Source: Christensenella sp. UBA1214
GTDB lineage: Bacteria; Bacillota; Clostridia; Christensenellales; CAG-138
Direction: 5' to 3'
Assembly (NCBI GenBank): GCA_002309375.1
Contig: DBXK01000001.1
Location: 31,940 to 48,210 of the forward strand
Length of the DNA: 16,271 bases
Shown here: in pieces, positions 6,215 through 13,957 of the stretch
Layout of the letters: every line of letters starts with the position of its first letter
Numbering within the stretch: the first letter of the stretch is position 1
Notes under the pieces: generated by a model
What the model saw: only the letters and a program-made list of their open reading frames with translations
Told to the model about the DNA's origin: nothing
The model's database searches: none
Position numbers and translations under genes: made by a program

Positions 6215-9200
6215 GTGGATCGTTACCTCGTCCGTATTGATCCTGATCGTGATCGCGCTGAGGTACCTTCTGCGCGGCCGCGTCAGCGCGCGCCTGCGGT
6301 ATTGCCTTTGGACGCTCGTGCTGATCCGCCTGCTCGTTCCGGTCAGCTTCGGCAAAACCGGCGTCAGCGTGCTGAACGCGCTGCCGAAAACGGCGGAGAG
6401 GACCGCAGTGACCGCATGGGCGGGGGAGAATGAGACTGCGGATCCCGCTGTTCCCGCAGGTGAAACCGAAACGGAAAAGCCGACTTCGCCTCAACAGACT
6501 GCCGAAGCCCGACCGACCGCAGGGCAGACGGAAAGCGCCGAACAGCCGACCTCCGAGGCTACCCGTCCGACCGCGGAGCAAACCGAGAAGCCGACCGCAA
6601 ACGCGGAAACGGCGCAGCCCGGGGGAACCGAGAAGCCCGGCGCGGCAGCCGCCGTCACGGATGAAAACGGCGGCGCAGGCCCGAAAAAGCCCGCAGATAT
6701 CAATAAAATACTCAATATCATCTTCCTGATCGGCGCAGCGGCTTCGGCGGCGGTGCTCCTGACCGCGAACCTCAGATTCGGCCTGAAGCTCAGAAGGAGC
6801 CGCAAACCGATCGAGGCCCCAAACAGCCGTCTGCCGGTCTATATCAGCGCCGCGATCGAAACGCCCTGCCTCTTCGGGCTCATTCGCCCGGCGATCTACA
6901 TGACGCCGGATGCTGCGGCGAATGAAAAACAGCTTTCGCACGTCATCGCGCACGAGAGCGCGCATTTCCGCCATGGCGATCATGTTTTCGCGCTGCTCAG
7001 GTGCGTCTGCACGATCCTCCACTGGTACAACCCGCTCGTCTGGATCGCCGCGATGCTTTCCTCCCGCGATTCGGAGCTCGCCTGCGATGAAGCGGCGATC
7101 AAGGCCCTCGGCGAGGACGCGCGGAGCGAATACGGAAAAACGCTGATCGCGCTGACCTGCGAAAAGGCCGCGAAAGGGAAGCTGCTGATTGCCGCGACGT
7201 CGCTGATCGGCGGCAAACGCGGCCTTCGCGAGCGGATCACGGACATTGCGAAGAAGCCGAAAACGAAGCTTATCGCGCTGATCGCCGTGCTGCTCGCCGC
7301 CGCTGCTGCAATCATCTGCACCTTCACCGGCAGGAAGGATGCAGGAAGGGGCACGGATCCGACGGATGAAACAAAGGAATACACCTACCGCATTTCAATG
7401 GAGAGAGCTCCGGTGAATTGGAGCCCGATGGGCTGGCAGATCGCCGATGAGAGCCGCATGATGAGCTTTCTGCAGATGCCGCTGATCGACGTTTCTCTCG
7501 CGCCGGACGGAACGGGTTTCGAGTGGATCTATGAGATGGCGGCCGGCCTCGAGGATGTTACCGCGACCTATGCGGACCGCGAAAAATGGCTCGAGCCAGA
7601 TGAAAACGGAACCCTTCCGACGGAGGGATACATCTACAGGATCGATCTCAATCCCGCCGCGAAATGGGAGGACGGAACGCCGATCACCGCCGCTGACTAT
7701 GTTTATTCCATGAATAAAATGATCGAAGCCGCCGGCGCGGATTACCGCACAAGCAGCGGGGCTTCGGGCGGCGTCACGGATATAAAGGAAAACGGCCTTG
7801 TTGCGGACGGCGATCACACCCTCTACTATATCGCGGGGGAACAGGTCGGCGAGTTCGATATGAAGTGCCGCCTTTGCGGGAATTGGATCGTGCCCGAAGG
7901 CCTTTACGAAGAGTGCGAAGCCTCCGGCGGCTATGGCACGAGTCCGGAAAACTATATGTCCTGCGGTCCATATAAGATCGAATCCTTTGACAGGACCGGC
8001 GGCAGGATCGTGCTCGTCCGCAACGAAAACTGGTACGGCTGGACCGACGGCAGGCACGAAGGGCAGTATCAAACCACGCGGATCGTGATCAGCATCATGG
8101 ACCATGCGGACGCGCTGGAGGCCTTCGGCCGGGGCGAGCTCGACTGGATCGAGCTTTCCGGCGATGAGATAAGCGAATTCCGCTCTTCCGAGTACCTGAT
8201 GAAGACCGAGAGCACGAGCGTCTGCCGCTTCGTTTTCGCGACAGATCTTGAAAAACTGAACCTTCTCGAACAGGAAGCGGGCGGCGGAATGAATCTCAGG
8301 GTGCTGCATTACGACGATTTCCGCAAGGCGATCTCGCTTTCGATCGACCGCGCGGCGTTCTGCAGCGAATGCACGGCGGGCTTCAAGCCGGCGTATTTCC
8401 TCCTCAACGATCCTTATTATACCGATATCTGGCACAGCGCCGTGCCGTACAGGAACACGCCGGAAGGGCGCGAAGCCGTGCTTCGGGCATACGGCGTCGA
8501 ATACGGCCCCGGCAAACGGTATTCGGACGCGGAGGAAGCCTATGCCGCCTTTACGGGTTATGACGCCGAAAAAGCAAGGAAGCTCTTTCGATTGGTTTAC
8601 GAGCAGGCTGCCGCGGACGGCAATTATGAAGACGGCCAGCGGATCTTCATCCGCTGCGCCGTGACTTCCGCGGAGCTTACCGACGAGGACGTGAGCCAGC
8701 AGGAAATGCTGAATGATTTCATCGCCGAAGCGACGAAGGGCACGGGCTTTGAAGGGAAGATATTCATTTCATTCATCGGAAATTACGAGCAGCGCCAGCG
8801 CGACGTCGCAAGGGGCGGGATCGAGATGATCCGCACCGCATGGGGCGGCGCGGCGTTCTATCCCGCTTCCGTGATCCGATTCTACTGCGATCCGGATTAT
8901 ATGGGCGGCCTTGAGGCGATCCAGGAGAGCTGCGGATGGGATCCGGGCACGGAAACGCTGACGATCGGGATCGGCGGCGCACAGATCCGCAAAACGCTCC
9001 GGGACTGGGCGAAATCGATCAACGAGGGCGGGGAATATGCGGATGATCCGCAGGCCCTGCTCATCATCCTCGGGCGCCTCGAATCCGCGATCATCGAATC
9101 ATATCAGTGCATCCCGGTCGGAAGCTATACCGACTGCGCGCTCCGCTCGGCAAAGATCGCATTCCCGACGGAGGATTACAACCTTATGTGCGGCTTCGGC

Positions 9201-10595
9201 GGGATCCGCATGATGCGTTATAATTACAGCGACGCCGAGTGGAAGGCGCACGGCGGTCAGCAAGCGGATACGCCGGAGCCGAGTCCAACGCCCGCACCGA
9301 CGCCCGAGCCTACGCTGATCCCGAAACCGATCCTTCCGCCGAAGCCGACCCCGACCTCGGAGCCGCCTACGCCTACGCCGATCCCGCTCACGGACGAAGC
9401 AAAGGACGCGCTTGCGGAGAAGGCATGGCAGACCGCGCGCTATGCAAATGATTACGGCTTCGACCTGGACCCCGGCAGCTGGGACTTTAAGCAGGAATCC
9501 GAATGGAATACGGAGTTCGTGCGGATCACGTTCAGCAGCGAGCGCGGCGAAGTCTGGTGCTGGCTGAGGCTGCGGGACGGGGAATGGACGCCTGCGGGTA
9601 ATGAGATCTTCCCGAGCCAGACGGAATGGCCTGATGAATATGAACGGATCTTCGGCGATATGCTGAACCGTCCGCGGAGGGAGCTGATCGAAAGGAGCGT
9701 GGCGGAATTCCACCCATGGTATGATGAAAACGGCGAACAGGGACTGAACTTCCAAAGCGTTACGCCGGAGGAGCTCGCGGCTGCCGGCTATGCGCTGACA
9801 GGCGACGCCGAAACCGATTACCTGCTGGTTTCCCGGTATGCAGCGGATCAGCACGCCACGCAGTACGTGAACTGCTCGGAGGACAACGTCTTCCGCTGCT
9901 ATGAGGCGGGCGGATATGATCCGAAGCTCAACTATATCCCGTTCATCCCGGAGGGCACGATGTGGAGCTATGCGGAAAGCGTCGTCAACTTCGCATACCG
10001 TCCCGTCAATCCCTGCATTTTCATAAACGATCGCGTTGATATAGGCTGCAGGATCTGGGATGACAGCCACCCGGAATACAAGGGCATGGTCGGCTTCACC
10101 CTCAAGTGCGCGATCAAAAAGAATACGGACGGAAGCTACAACTATGCATTCAACTGCGGCAGCGGCGGCTACACGCCCGCTTTTATGCAGATGAGCTGGT
10201 TCGAAGGCACGACGGGTTTTGTTGAAGCGCATACACGGAAATGGATCGAAGCAGAGGAGCCGGACGGCGCGACGGAAGCGCGCTGGTGGATCATGCCGCA
10301 GCTTTTCGGCGTCGATTGGGAACAGTTCGAAGCCGATCTCGGCGAGCAGACCTTCTATTGGCTGATGCAGGAGATCGAGCCCTATTCCGTAACGGATTCC
10401 GAAACGCCCGATATGCAGACGCTCTATGATATGTGGGCCATAAAAGGCGCGCTGTACGCGGAGGGCAAATACCGCGAAGGCTTCGCGCGGATCCTCATCA
10501 GACAAGCGGAGGGCGATGCGGAAAGCTTCGCAAAAGCGCTTTCTCAGCTTGAGCCGGGGGAGAAGGAGATCATACTTCGCCTGATCGGCAGATAA
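6207..10595 (+). CDS. M56 (BlaR1-like) membrane metalloprotease fused to a peptide-binding SBP_bac_5 ectodomain and a novel C-terminal domain
   Basis: This is 1462 residues; staphylococcal BlaR1 has about 585. Order: TM1 (3-22); TM2 (30-47, 'LRYCLWTLVLIRLL'); a P/T/E-rich loop (about 60-165); TM3 (168-188); cytosolic M56 zinc protease with HESAH (249-253) and third-ligand motif ELACDE (Glu290); TM4 (355-374). From residue 392 to about 1017 it is a full oligopeptide-binding protein domain like OppA/DppA ('AAKWEDGTPITAADYVYSM', 'CGPYKIESFD', and near the end 'FPTEDYNLMCGFGG'). A proline/threonine linker (1020-1060) leads to about 400 residues that I do not recognise. In BlaR1 the ectodomain is a penicillin-binding domain; here a solute-binding domain takes its place. 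Inference: ligand binding outside activates proteolysis inside, removing the BlaI repressor. No ABC permease is nearby, so sensing is more likely than transport. Confidence 0.87.
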   Translation: MIEWIVTSSVLILIVIALRYLLRGRVSARLRYCLWTLVLIRLLVPVSFGKTGVSVLNALPKTAERTAVTAWAGENETADPAVPAGETETEKPTSPQQTAEARPTAGQTESAEQPTSEATRPTAEQTEKPTANAETAQPGGTEKPGAAAAVTDENGGAGPKKPADINKILNIIFLIGAAASAAVLLTANLRFGLKLRRSRKPIEAPNSRLPVYISAAIETPCLFGLIRPAIYMTPDAAANEKQLSHVIAHESAHFRHGDHVFALLRCVCTILHWYNPLVWIAAMLSSRDSELACDEAAIKALGEDARSEYGKTLIALTCEKAAKGKLLIAATSLIGGKRGLRERITDIAKKPKTKLIALIAVLLAAAAAIICTFTGRKDAGRGTDPTDETKEYTYRISMERAPVNWSPMGWQIADESRMMSFLQMPLIDVSLAPDGTGFEWIYEMAAGLEDVTATYADREKWLEPDENGTLPTEGYIYRIDLNPAAKWEDGTPITAADYVYSMNKMIEAAGADYRTSSGASGGVTDIKENGLVADGDHTLYYIAGEQVGEFDMKCRLCGNWIVPEGLYEECEASGGYGTSPENYMSCGPYKIESFDRTGGRIVLVRNENWYGWTDGRHEGQYQTTRIVISIMDHADALEAFGRGELDWIELSGDEISEFRSSEYLMKTESTSVCRFVFATDLEKLNLLEQEAGGGMNLRVLHYDDFRKAISLSIDRAAFCSECTAGFKPAYFLLNDPYYTDIWHSAVPYRNTPEGREAVLRAYGVEYGPGKRYSDAEEAYAAFTGYDAEKARKLFRLVYEQAAADGNYEDGQRIFIRCAVTSAELTDEDVSQQEMLNDFIAEATKGTGFEGKIFISFIGNYEQRQRDVARGGIEMIRTAWGGAAFYPASVIRFYCDPDYMGGLEAIQESCGWDPGTETLTIGIGGAQIRKTLRDWAKSINEGGEYADDPQALLIILGRLESAIIESYQCIPVGSYTDCALRSAKIAFPTEDYNLMCGFGGIRMMRYNYSDAEWKAHGGQQADTPEPSPTPAPTPEPTLIPKPILPPKPTPTSEPPTPTPIPLTDEAKDALAEKAWQTARYANDYGFDLDPGSWDFKQESEWNTEFVRITFSSERGEVWCWLRLRDGEWTPAGNEIFPSQTEWPDEYERIFGDMLNRPRRELIERSVAEFHPWYDENGEQGLNFQSVTPEELAAAGYALTGDAETDYLLVSRYAADQHATQYVNCSEDNVFRCYEAGGYDPKLNYIPFIPEGTMWSYAESVVNFAYRPVNPCIFINDRVDIGCRIWDDSHPEYKGMVGFTLKCAIKKNTDGSYNYAFNCGSGGYTPAFMQMSWFEGTTGFVEAHTRKWIEAEEPDGATEARWWIMPQLFGVDWEQFEADLGEQTFYWLMQEIEPYSVTDSETPDMQTLYDMWAIKGALYAEGKYREGFARILIRQAEGDAESFAKALSQLEPGEKEIILRLIGR

Positions 10596-10612
10596 AACGC
10601 ATCATTAACGCG

Positions 10613-10640
10613 GCGGCACGGTGATCCGTGCCGCTTCTTC
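10613..10640 (+). terminator. Intrinsic terminator of the blaI-M56 operon
   Basis: A perfect 9-bp stem (GCGGCACGG / CCGTGCCGC) with a TGAT loop is followed by TTCTTC, a weak T-tract. It lies in the convergent gap and could also slow the opposing gene's transcription. Confidence 0.72.
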
Positions 10641-10650
10641 GTTATTCGGT

Positions 10651-10848
10651 TCAATTTCTGCAAAGGCAGAGAATCGCCCCGAGCAGCACGACGACGGCGA
10701 TGACCAGCACCCACTGCGGGGCGAGGAAAAGCAGCCCGACGAACGCCGCGAGGCATGCGGCGGCGATCAGAAGATTGACGACGGCTCGGGGGAGCTGCCG
10801 CCTCCGCCATTTTGCGCGCCGGCAGCAGGGATGGAAACAAATAAACAT
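10651..10848 (-). CDS. Small two-helix membrane protein
   Basis: The 65-residue product has a cysteine-rich, basic N-terminus (MFICFHPCCRRAKWRRR) followed by two hydrophobic helices (about 24-43 and 47-63). The sequence ends CLCRN. The start at 10846-10848 is preferred over an in-frame GTG three codons upstream because AAAGG lies 8 bases before it. I recall small clostridial proteins with a similar '.HPCCR' head, but no function is known. The paired cysteines near the membrane could bind metal or be redox-active; that is speculation. It converges on the M56 gene and shares its terminator region. Confidence 0.65.
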   Translation of the reverse strand: MFICFHPCCRRAKWRRRQLPRAVVNLLIAAACLAAFVGLLFLAPQWVLVIAVVVLLGAILCLCRN

Positions 10849-10989
10849 TTTCTGCACCTTTCCGCCGGTTTTCCCGTTGATCCCGGCTTTTTCGGCATTT
10901 ATTCCGCTAAAGCTTATTCGCGCCGGGGCGTTTTCTTTCCAAACAGGAAAATATTTTTTGGAAACGGGGCGAAAAGCCGCGTTTTGCTA

Positions 10990-11019
10990 TTGAATTTACC
11001 GACCTTTTGATGGTAAAAT
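10990..11019 (+). promoter_or_regulatory. Promoter of the mreB-like gene
   Basis: TTGAAT (10990-10995) and TAAAAT (11014-11019) are separated by 18 bases, and TGG just before the -10 makes it an extended -10. The leader to the start codon is about 100 bases. Confidence 0.65.
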
Positions 11020-11126
11020 AACATAGTATGGGATTATCTTCCGTTACTGCGCCGTTTTGAGCGCCTTCGGGAGTCCCGCCGAATAAACGTGAATCCGCCC
11101 GAACCCGGGTTTTGACAGGAGAAAAT

Positions 11127-12167
11127 ATGGGTTTGTTTGAATACAACGACGTCGGCATCGATCTCGGAACCTCCAGCGTCCTCGTTTACGTCAAGAATAA
11201 GGGCATCGTCTTGAGAGAGCCCTCCGTTGTTGCCGTTGAAAAAGTTACCGGCAGGATCTATGCCGTCGGTGAGGAAGCGCGCAGGATGCTCGGAAGGACG
11301 CCGGGCAAGATCATCGCCATCCGCCCGCTGAAGGACGGCGTCATCTCCAATTTCGATATCACCGAGCGCCTCCTTCGCCATTTCCTCAAGCAGGTCGTGG
11401 GCAAGAAGCTTTTCTTTAAGCCCCGCGTCGTCGTCTGCGTGCCTTCCGGCGTTACGGAGGTCGAAAAGCGTTCCGTCATCGAGGCGACGGAGGAAGCCGG
11501 CGCAAGGCATACCTACCTGATCGAAGAGCCCATCGCGGCGGCGATCGGCGCGGGCATCGATATCAACCAGCCCCGCGGCAATATGGTCGTCGATATCGGC
11601 GCAGGCACGACGGATATCGCGGTCATCTCCCTCGGCGGCTCCGTCCTTTCGGAATCCATCAAGATCGCCGGCGATAAATTCGACGAAGCGATCGTCCGCT
11701 ATATGCGCAAAAAGCATAATCTGCTGATCGGTGAGCGCACCGCGGAGGAAATGAAGATCCGCATCGGTTCCGCTTACCCCAGGAAGGAGCAGATCTATAT
11801 CGACGTCAAGGGCCGCAACATGATCTCCGGTCTGCCGCAGCAGCTCACAATCGGCTCGAATGAGATGATCGACGCGCTCGAGGAGCCCCTGCAGCAGATT
11901 CTCGAGACGGTCCGCCTGCTTTTCGAGAGCACTCCTCCGGAGCTCGCGAGCGATATCGCCGAGAACGGCATCTGCCTCACCGGCGGCGGCGCGCTGCTTT
12001 ACGGCATGGATAAGCTCGTTGCGGAGCATACGAAGGTGCCCTGCTATGTTGCGGAGGATCCGATCAGCTGCGTTGCGATCGGAACGGGCAAGGTCCTCGA
12101 CGGACTCGACAAGGAATTCACCAACGCCCTTTACGATTATCGCCGGGGCGACTACTTCGAAGCATAA
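11127..12167 (+). CDS. MreB/Mbl-family bacterial actin, rod-shape determination
   Basis: The 346-residue length is typical. The actin/Hsp70 nucleotide-binding motifs are all present: phosphate 1 'VGIDLGTSSVLVYVKNKG' near the N-terminus, 'EPSVVAV', 'GRTPGKIIAIRPLKDGVI', phosphate 2 'MVVDIGAGTTDIAVISLGG', 'LLIGERTAE' and the adenosine motif 'GICLTGGGALLYGMD'. MreB-type actins polymerise under the membrane and guide the cell-wall elongation machinery. The usual mreC/mreD partners are not next to it, which is more typical of Mbl/MreBH-type paralogues, so I leave the symbol blank. The start is ATG 11127, with AGGAG 5 bases upstream. It is followed by a terminator and then a phosphohexomutase gene, a possible link to envelope precursor supply. 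Confidence 0.93.
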   Translation: MGLFEYNDVGIDLGTSSVLVYVKNKGIVLREPSVVAVEKVTGRIYAVGEEARRMLGRTPGKIIAIRPLKDGVISNFDITERLLRHFLKQVVGKKLFFKPRVVVCVPSGVTEVEKRSVIEATEEAGARHTYLIEEPIAAAIGAGIDINQPRGNMVVDIGAGTTDIAVISLGGSVLSESIKIAGDKFDEAIVRYMRKKHNLLIGERTAEEMKIRIGSAYPRKEQIYIDVKGRNMISGLPQQLTIGSNEMIDALEEPLQQILETVRLLFESTPPELASDIAENGICLTGGGALLYGMDKLVAEHTKVPCYVAEDPISCVAIGTGKVLDGLDKEFTNALYDYRRGDYFEA

Positions 12168-12180
12168 AACCTAAAACGAC

Positions 12181-12208
12181 CGGGCGGCGGAAACCGCCCG
12201 TTTTTATT
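12181..12208 (+). terminator. Intrinsic terminator after the mreB-like gene
   Basis: A 7-bp stem (CGGGCGG / CCGCCCG) with a CGGAAA loop is followed by TTTTTATT. The Shine-Dalgarno sequence of the next gene begins about 7 bases later and no promoter is seen between them. Confidence 0.85.
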
Positions 12209-12230
12209 GAACGGAAAGGAAGAAAAGGCA

Positions 12231-13787
12231 ATGATCGATTATAAAAAACTGCAGAACGGAAGCGATATCCGCGGCGTTGCGATCGCCGTTCCCGGCGGCA
12301 AGCCCGTCGATCTGACGGAGGAGAGCGCAAAGAGCATCGGCGCCGCCTTCGCGCTTTTTGCGGCGGAAAGGCTCGGCAAGCCGGTAAATGAGATCCGCAT
12401 CGCGATCGGCCGCGATTCCCGGCTTTCGGGCGAAGCGCTGACCGAATGGCTGATCGGCGGGATCACTCTGACCGGCGCTTCCGCCTTCGACGGCGGCATG
12501 GCCTCGACCCCCGCAATGTTCATGTGCTGCGTCAACGAGCTCCGTTTCGACGCAGGGATCATGGTCACGGCGAGCCATCTTCCGATGGAGCGCAACGGCA
12601 TGAAATTCTTCCTCGGAATCCCCGCCGGGGCGGAGGAAGCGATCGGCGGCCTTGAAAAAGCCGATATCACGGCGATCCTCGCCCGCGCGGCGGAGGGGGC
12701 GTTCATTCCCGCCGAAAAGCCCGGTGCCGCCGCAAAAACGGACGTTATGACGCCCTATATCGAGGGCTTGAAAAGGAATATCATGACCGGTCTCGGCGAG
12801 GGAGAGGGTGCGAAGCCCTTTGCCGGGATGCACATCGTCGTGGACGCCGGCAACGGCGCGGGCGGCTTCTTTGCGAACCGCCTGCTCGATCCGCTCGGCG
12901 CGGATATCACCGGCAGCCGCTTCCTTGAGCCGGACGGCAATTTCCCGAACCATCAGCCCAATCCGGAGAACGCGGCGGCGATGCAGAGCATCTGCGAAGC
13001 CGTTGAGACCTCCGGCGCGCAGCTCGGCATCATCTTCGATACCGACGTTGACCGCGCGGGAGCCGTCCTGCCCGCCGAGAACGGCGCGATCCCGCTCGAC
13101 CGCAACCGCCTCATCGCGCTGATGACCGCGATCCTCGTTCGCGAATACGGCCCGATCACCGTCGTGACGGATTCCATCACCTCCACCGGCCTTGCCGCGT
13201 TCATCGAAAGCCTCGGCTGCCGCCACCACCGCTTCAAGAGGGGCTACCGCAACGTCATCAACGAGGCGAAGCGCCTGATGGCTGAGGGCGAAAACGCGAT
13301 CTTCGCGATGGAAACGAGCGGCCACGGCGCGCTCAGCGAAAACTATTTCCTCGACGACGGCGCATATGTGATCGTGAAGATCCTGATCGAGTTCGTTCGC
13401 GCGGCAAGGCGCGGCGAAACGCTGAACAGCCTGATCGAAAGCCTTGCGGAGCCCGCGGAGAGCTGCGAGGTGCGCATGGCCGTGAACACGGAAGCTTTCG
13501 CCGACTATACCGCCGAGGTGCTTGAAAAAGTCAAGGCGCACTTCGAAAATCGCGAGGGCTTCACGATCGTAAAGCCCAATTATGAGGGCGTGCGCGTCGG
13601 CGCCGATGAACAGCACGGAGACGGCTGGTTCCTGATCCGCAGGAGCCTCCACGATCCGCTGATGCCGACCAACCTCGAATCGAACAGCAAGGGCGGAGTG
13701 AAGAAGCTCGCGTCGGCGCTGCTCGAAGCGATCGGCGGATTCGAGCTGCTGGATAAGGCCGGACTTGCCGCGATCTCGGAAAAATAA
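12231..13787 (+). CDS. Phosphomannomutase/phosphoglucomutase (alpha-D-phosphohexomutase family)
   Basis: The 518-residue product has the four phosphohexomutase domains. The entry motif is 'GSDIRGVAI'. The phosphoserine loop is TASHLPMERNG (catalytic Ser115), where most members read TASHNP. The magnesium loop is DTDVDRAG (Asp270, 272, 274). The sugar-recognition loop is ETSGHGA (361-367), and the C-terminal phosphate-binding segment is 'RRSLHDPLMPTN'. It would interconvert hexose 1- and 6-phosphates for polysaccharide or cell-wall precursors. The HLP variant of the serine loop occurs in a subgroup I cannot assign to one sugar. Start ATG 12231 is preferred over a TTG at 12207 because AAAGGA lies at a suitable distance and the protein aligns from MIDYKKLQNGSDIRG. 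Confidence 0.9.
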   Translation: MIDYKKLQNGSDIRGVAIAVPGGKPVDLTEESAKSIGAAFALFAAERLGKPVNEIRIAIGRDSRLSGEALTEWLIGGITLTGASAFDGGMASTPAMFMCCVNELRFDAGIMVTASHLPMERNGMKFFLGIPAGAEEAIGGLEKADITAILARAAEGAFIPAEKPGAAAKTDVMTPYIEGLKRNIMTGLGEGEGAKPFAGMHIVVDAGNGAGGFFANRLLDPLGADITGSRFLEPDGNFPNHQPNPENAAAMQSICEAVETSGAQLGIIFDTDVDRAGAVLPAENGAIPLDRNRLIALMTAILVREYGPITVVTDSITSTGLAAFIESLGCRHHRFKRGYRNVINEAKRLMAEGENAIFAMETSGHGALSENYFLDDGAYVIVKILIEFVRAARRGETLNSLIESLAEPAESCEVRMAVNTEAFADYTAEVLEKVKAHFENREGFTIVKPNYEGVRVGADEQHGDGWFLIRRSLHDPLMPTNLESNSKGGVKKLASALLEAIGGFELLDKAGLAAISEK

Positions 13788-13957
13788 AAGCCCGAAACGG
13801 AAGGATCGGGACAGAGAACGGACCCATACTGCGCAGTGCTCTGCCTGGCGGAACCGGACAGGAAGGATGAGAAGCCGCTCGTTGAAGGCGCGCTCGAGGC
13901 AAGCCGGCGCTGATCTATAAATCTTTTAAGAAGATGGCGGCAGGACCGCCGAAAACC
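13788..13957 (+). other. Intergenic spacer between phosphohexomutase and tatD
   Basis: 170 bases with no clear terminator or promoter. It holds a weak hairpin (CCCGA / TCGGG), the 10-base palindrome ACTGCGCAGT and several GC-rich complementary stretches. An AT-rich TATAAA-like element lies near 13916 without a matching -35. I could not match it to a known RNA family. Confidence 0.3.
13936..13950 (+). promoter_or_regulatory. Hairpin over the tatD translation-initiation region
   Basis: GGCGG pairs with CCGCC around the loop CAGGA, which holds the only Shine-Dalgarno-like AGGA near the start. It sits 12 bases before ATG 13958, so the ribosome site is either presented or hidden by this fold. Confidence 0.35.

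Noticed and set aside
9099..10505. 468-codon minus-strand open frame opposite the M56/SBP gene
   Set aside because: The plus-strand frame continues the same protein without a break; the antisense frame is low-information and has no start signals.
6207..10595. Two separate genes joined by a sequencing error (protease and transporter protein)
   Set aside because: The frame is continuous through TM4 into the binding domain, with no ribosome site, start or signal peptide at the joint; TM4 plus outside domain is exactly the BlaR1 layout.
5828..10595. Classical beta-lactam resistance operon
   Set aside because: No beta-lactamase or PBP2a gene is present, and the sensor lacks a penicillin-binding domain with an SxxK motif in the usual place.
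12204..13652. 482-codon minus-strand open frame opposite the phosphohexomutase
   Set aside because: All phosphohexomutase motifs are on the plus strand; the antisense frame is a composition shadow.
13791..13912. Forty-codon frame following the phosphohexomutase stop in the same phase
   Set aside because: It has no start codon, and the mutase already ends at a normal length; read-through would be needed.
13788..13957. Possible T-box leader or small SRP RNA upstream of tatD
   Set aside because: TGGCGGAACCGG only loosely resembles the T-box bulge, there is no following terminator, and the gene is not amino-acid related. The SRP GGAA-loop context (GTCAGG...GGAAGCAGC) is also absent.
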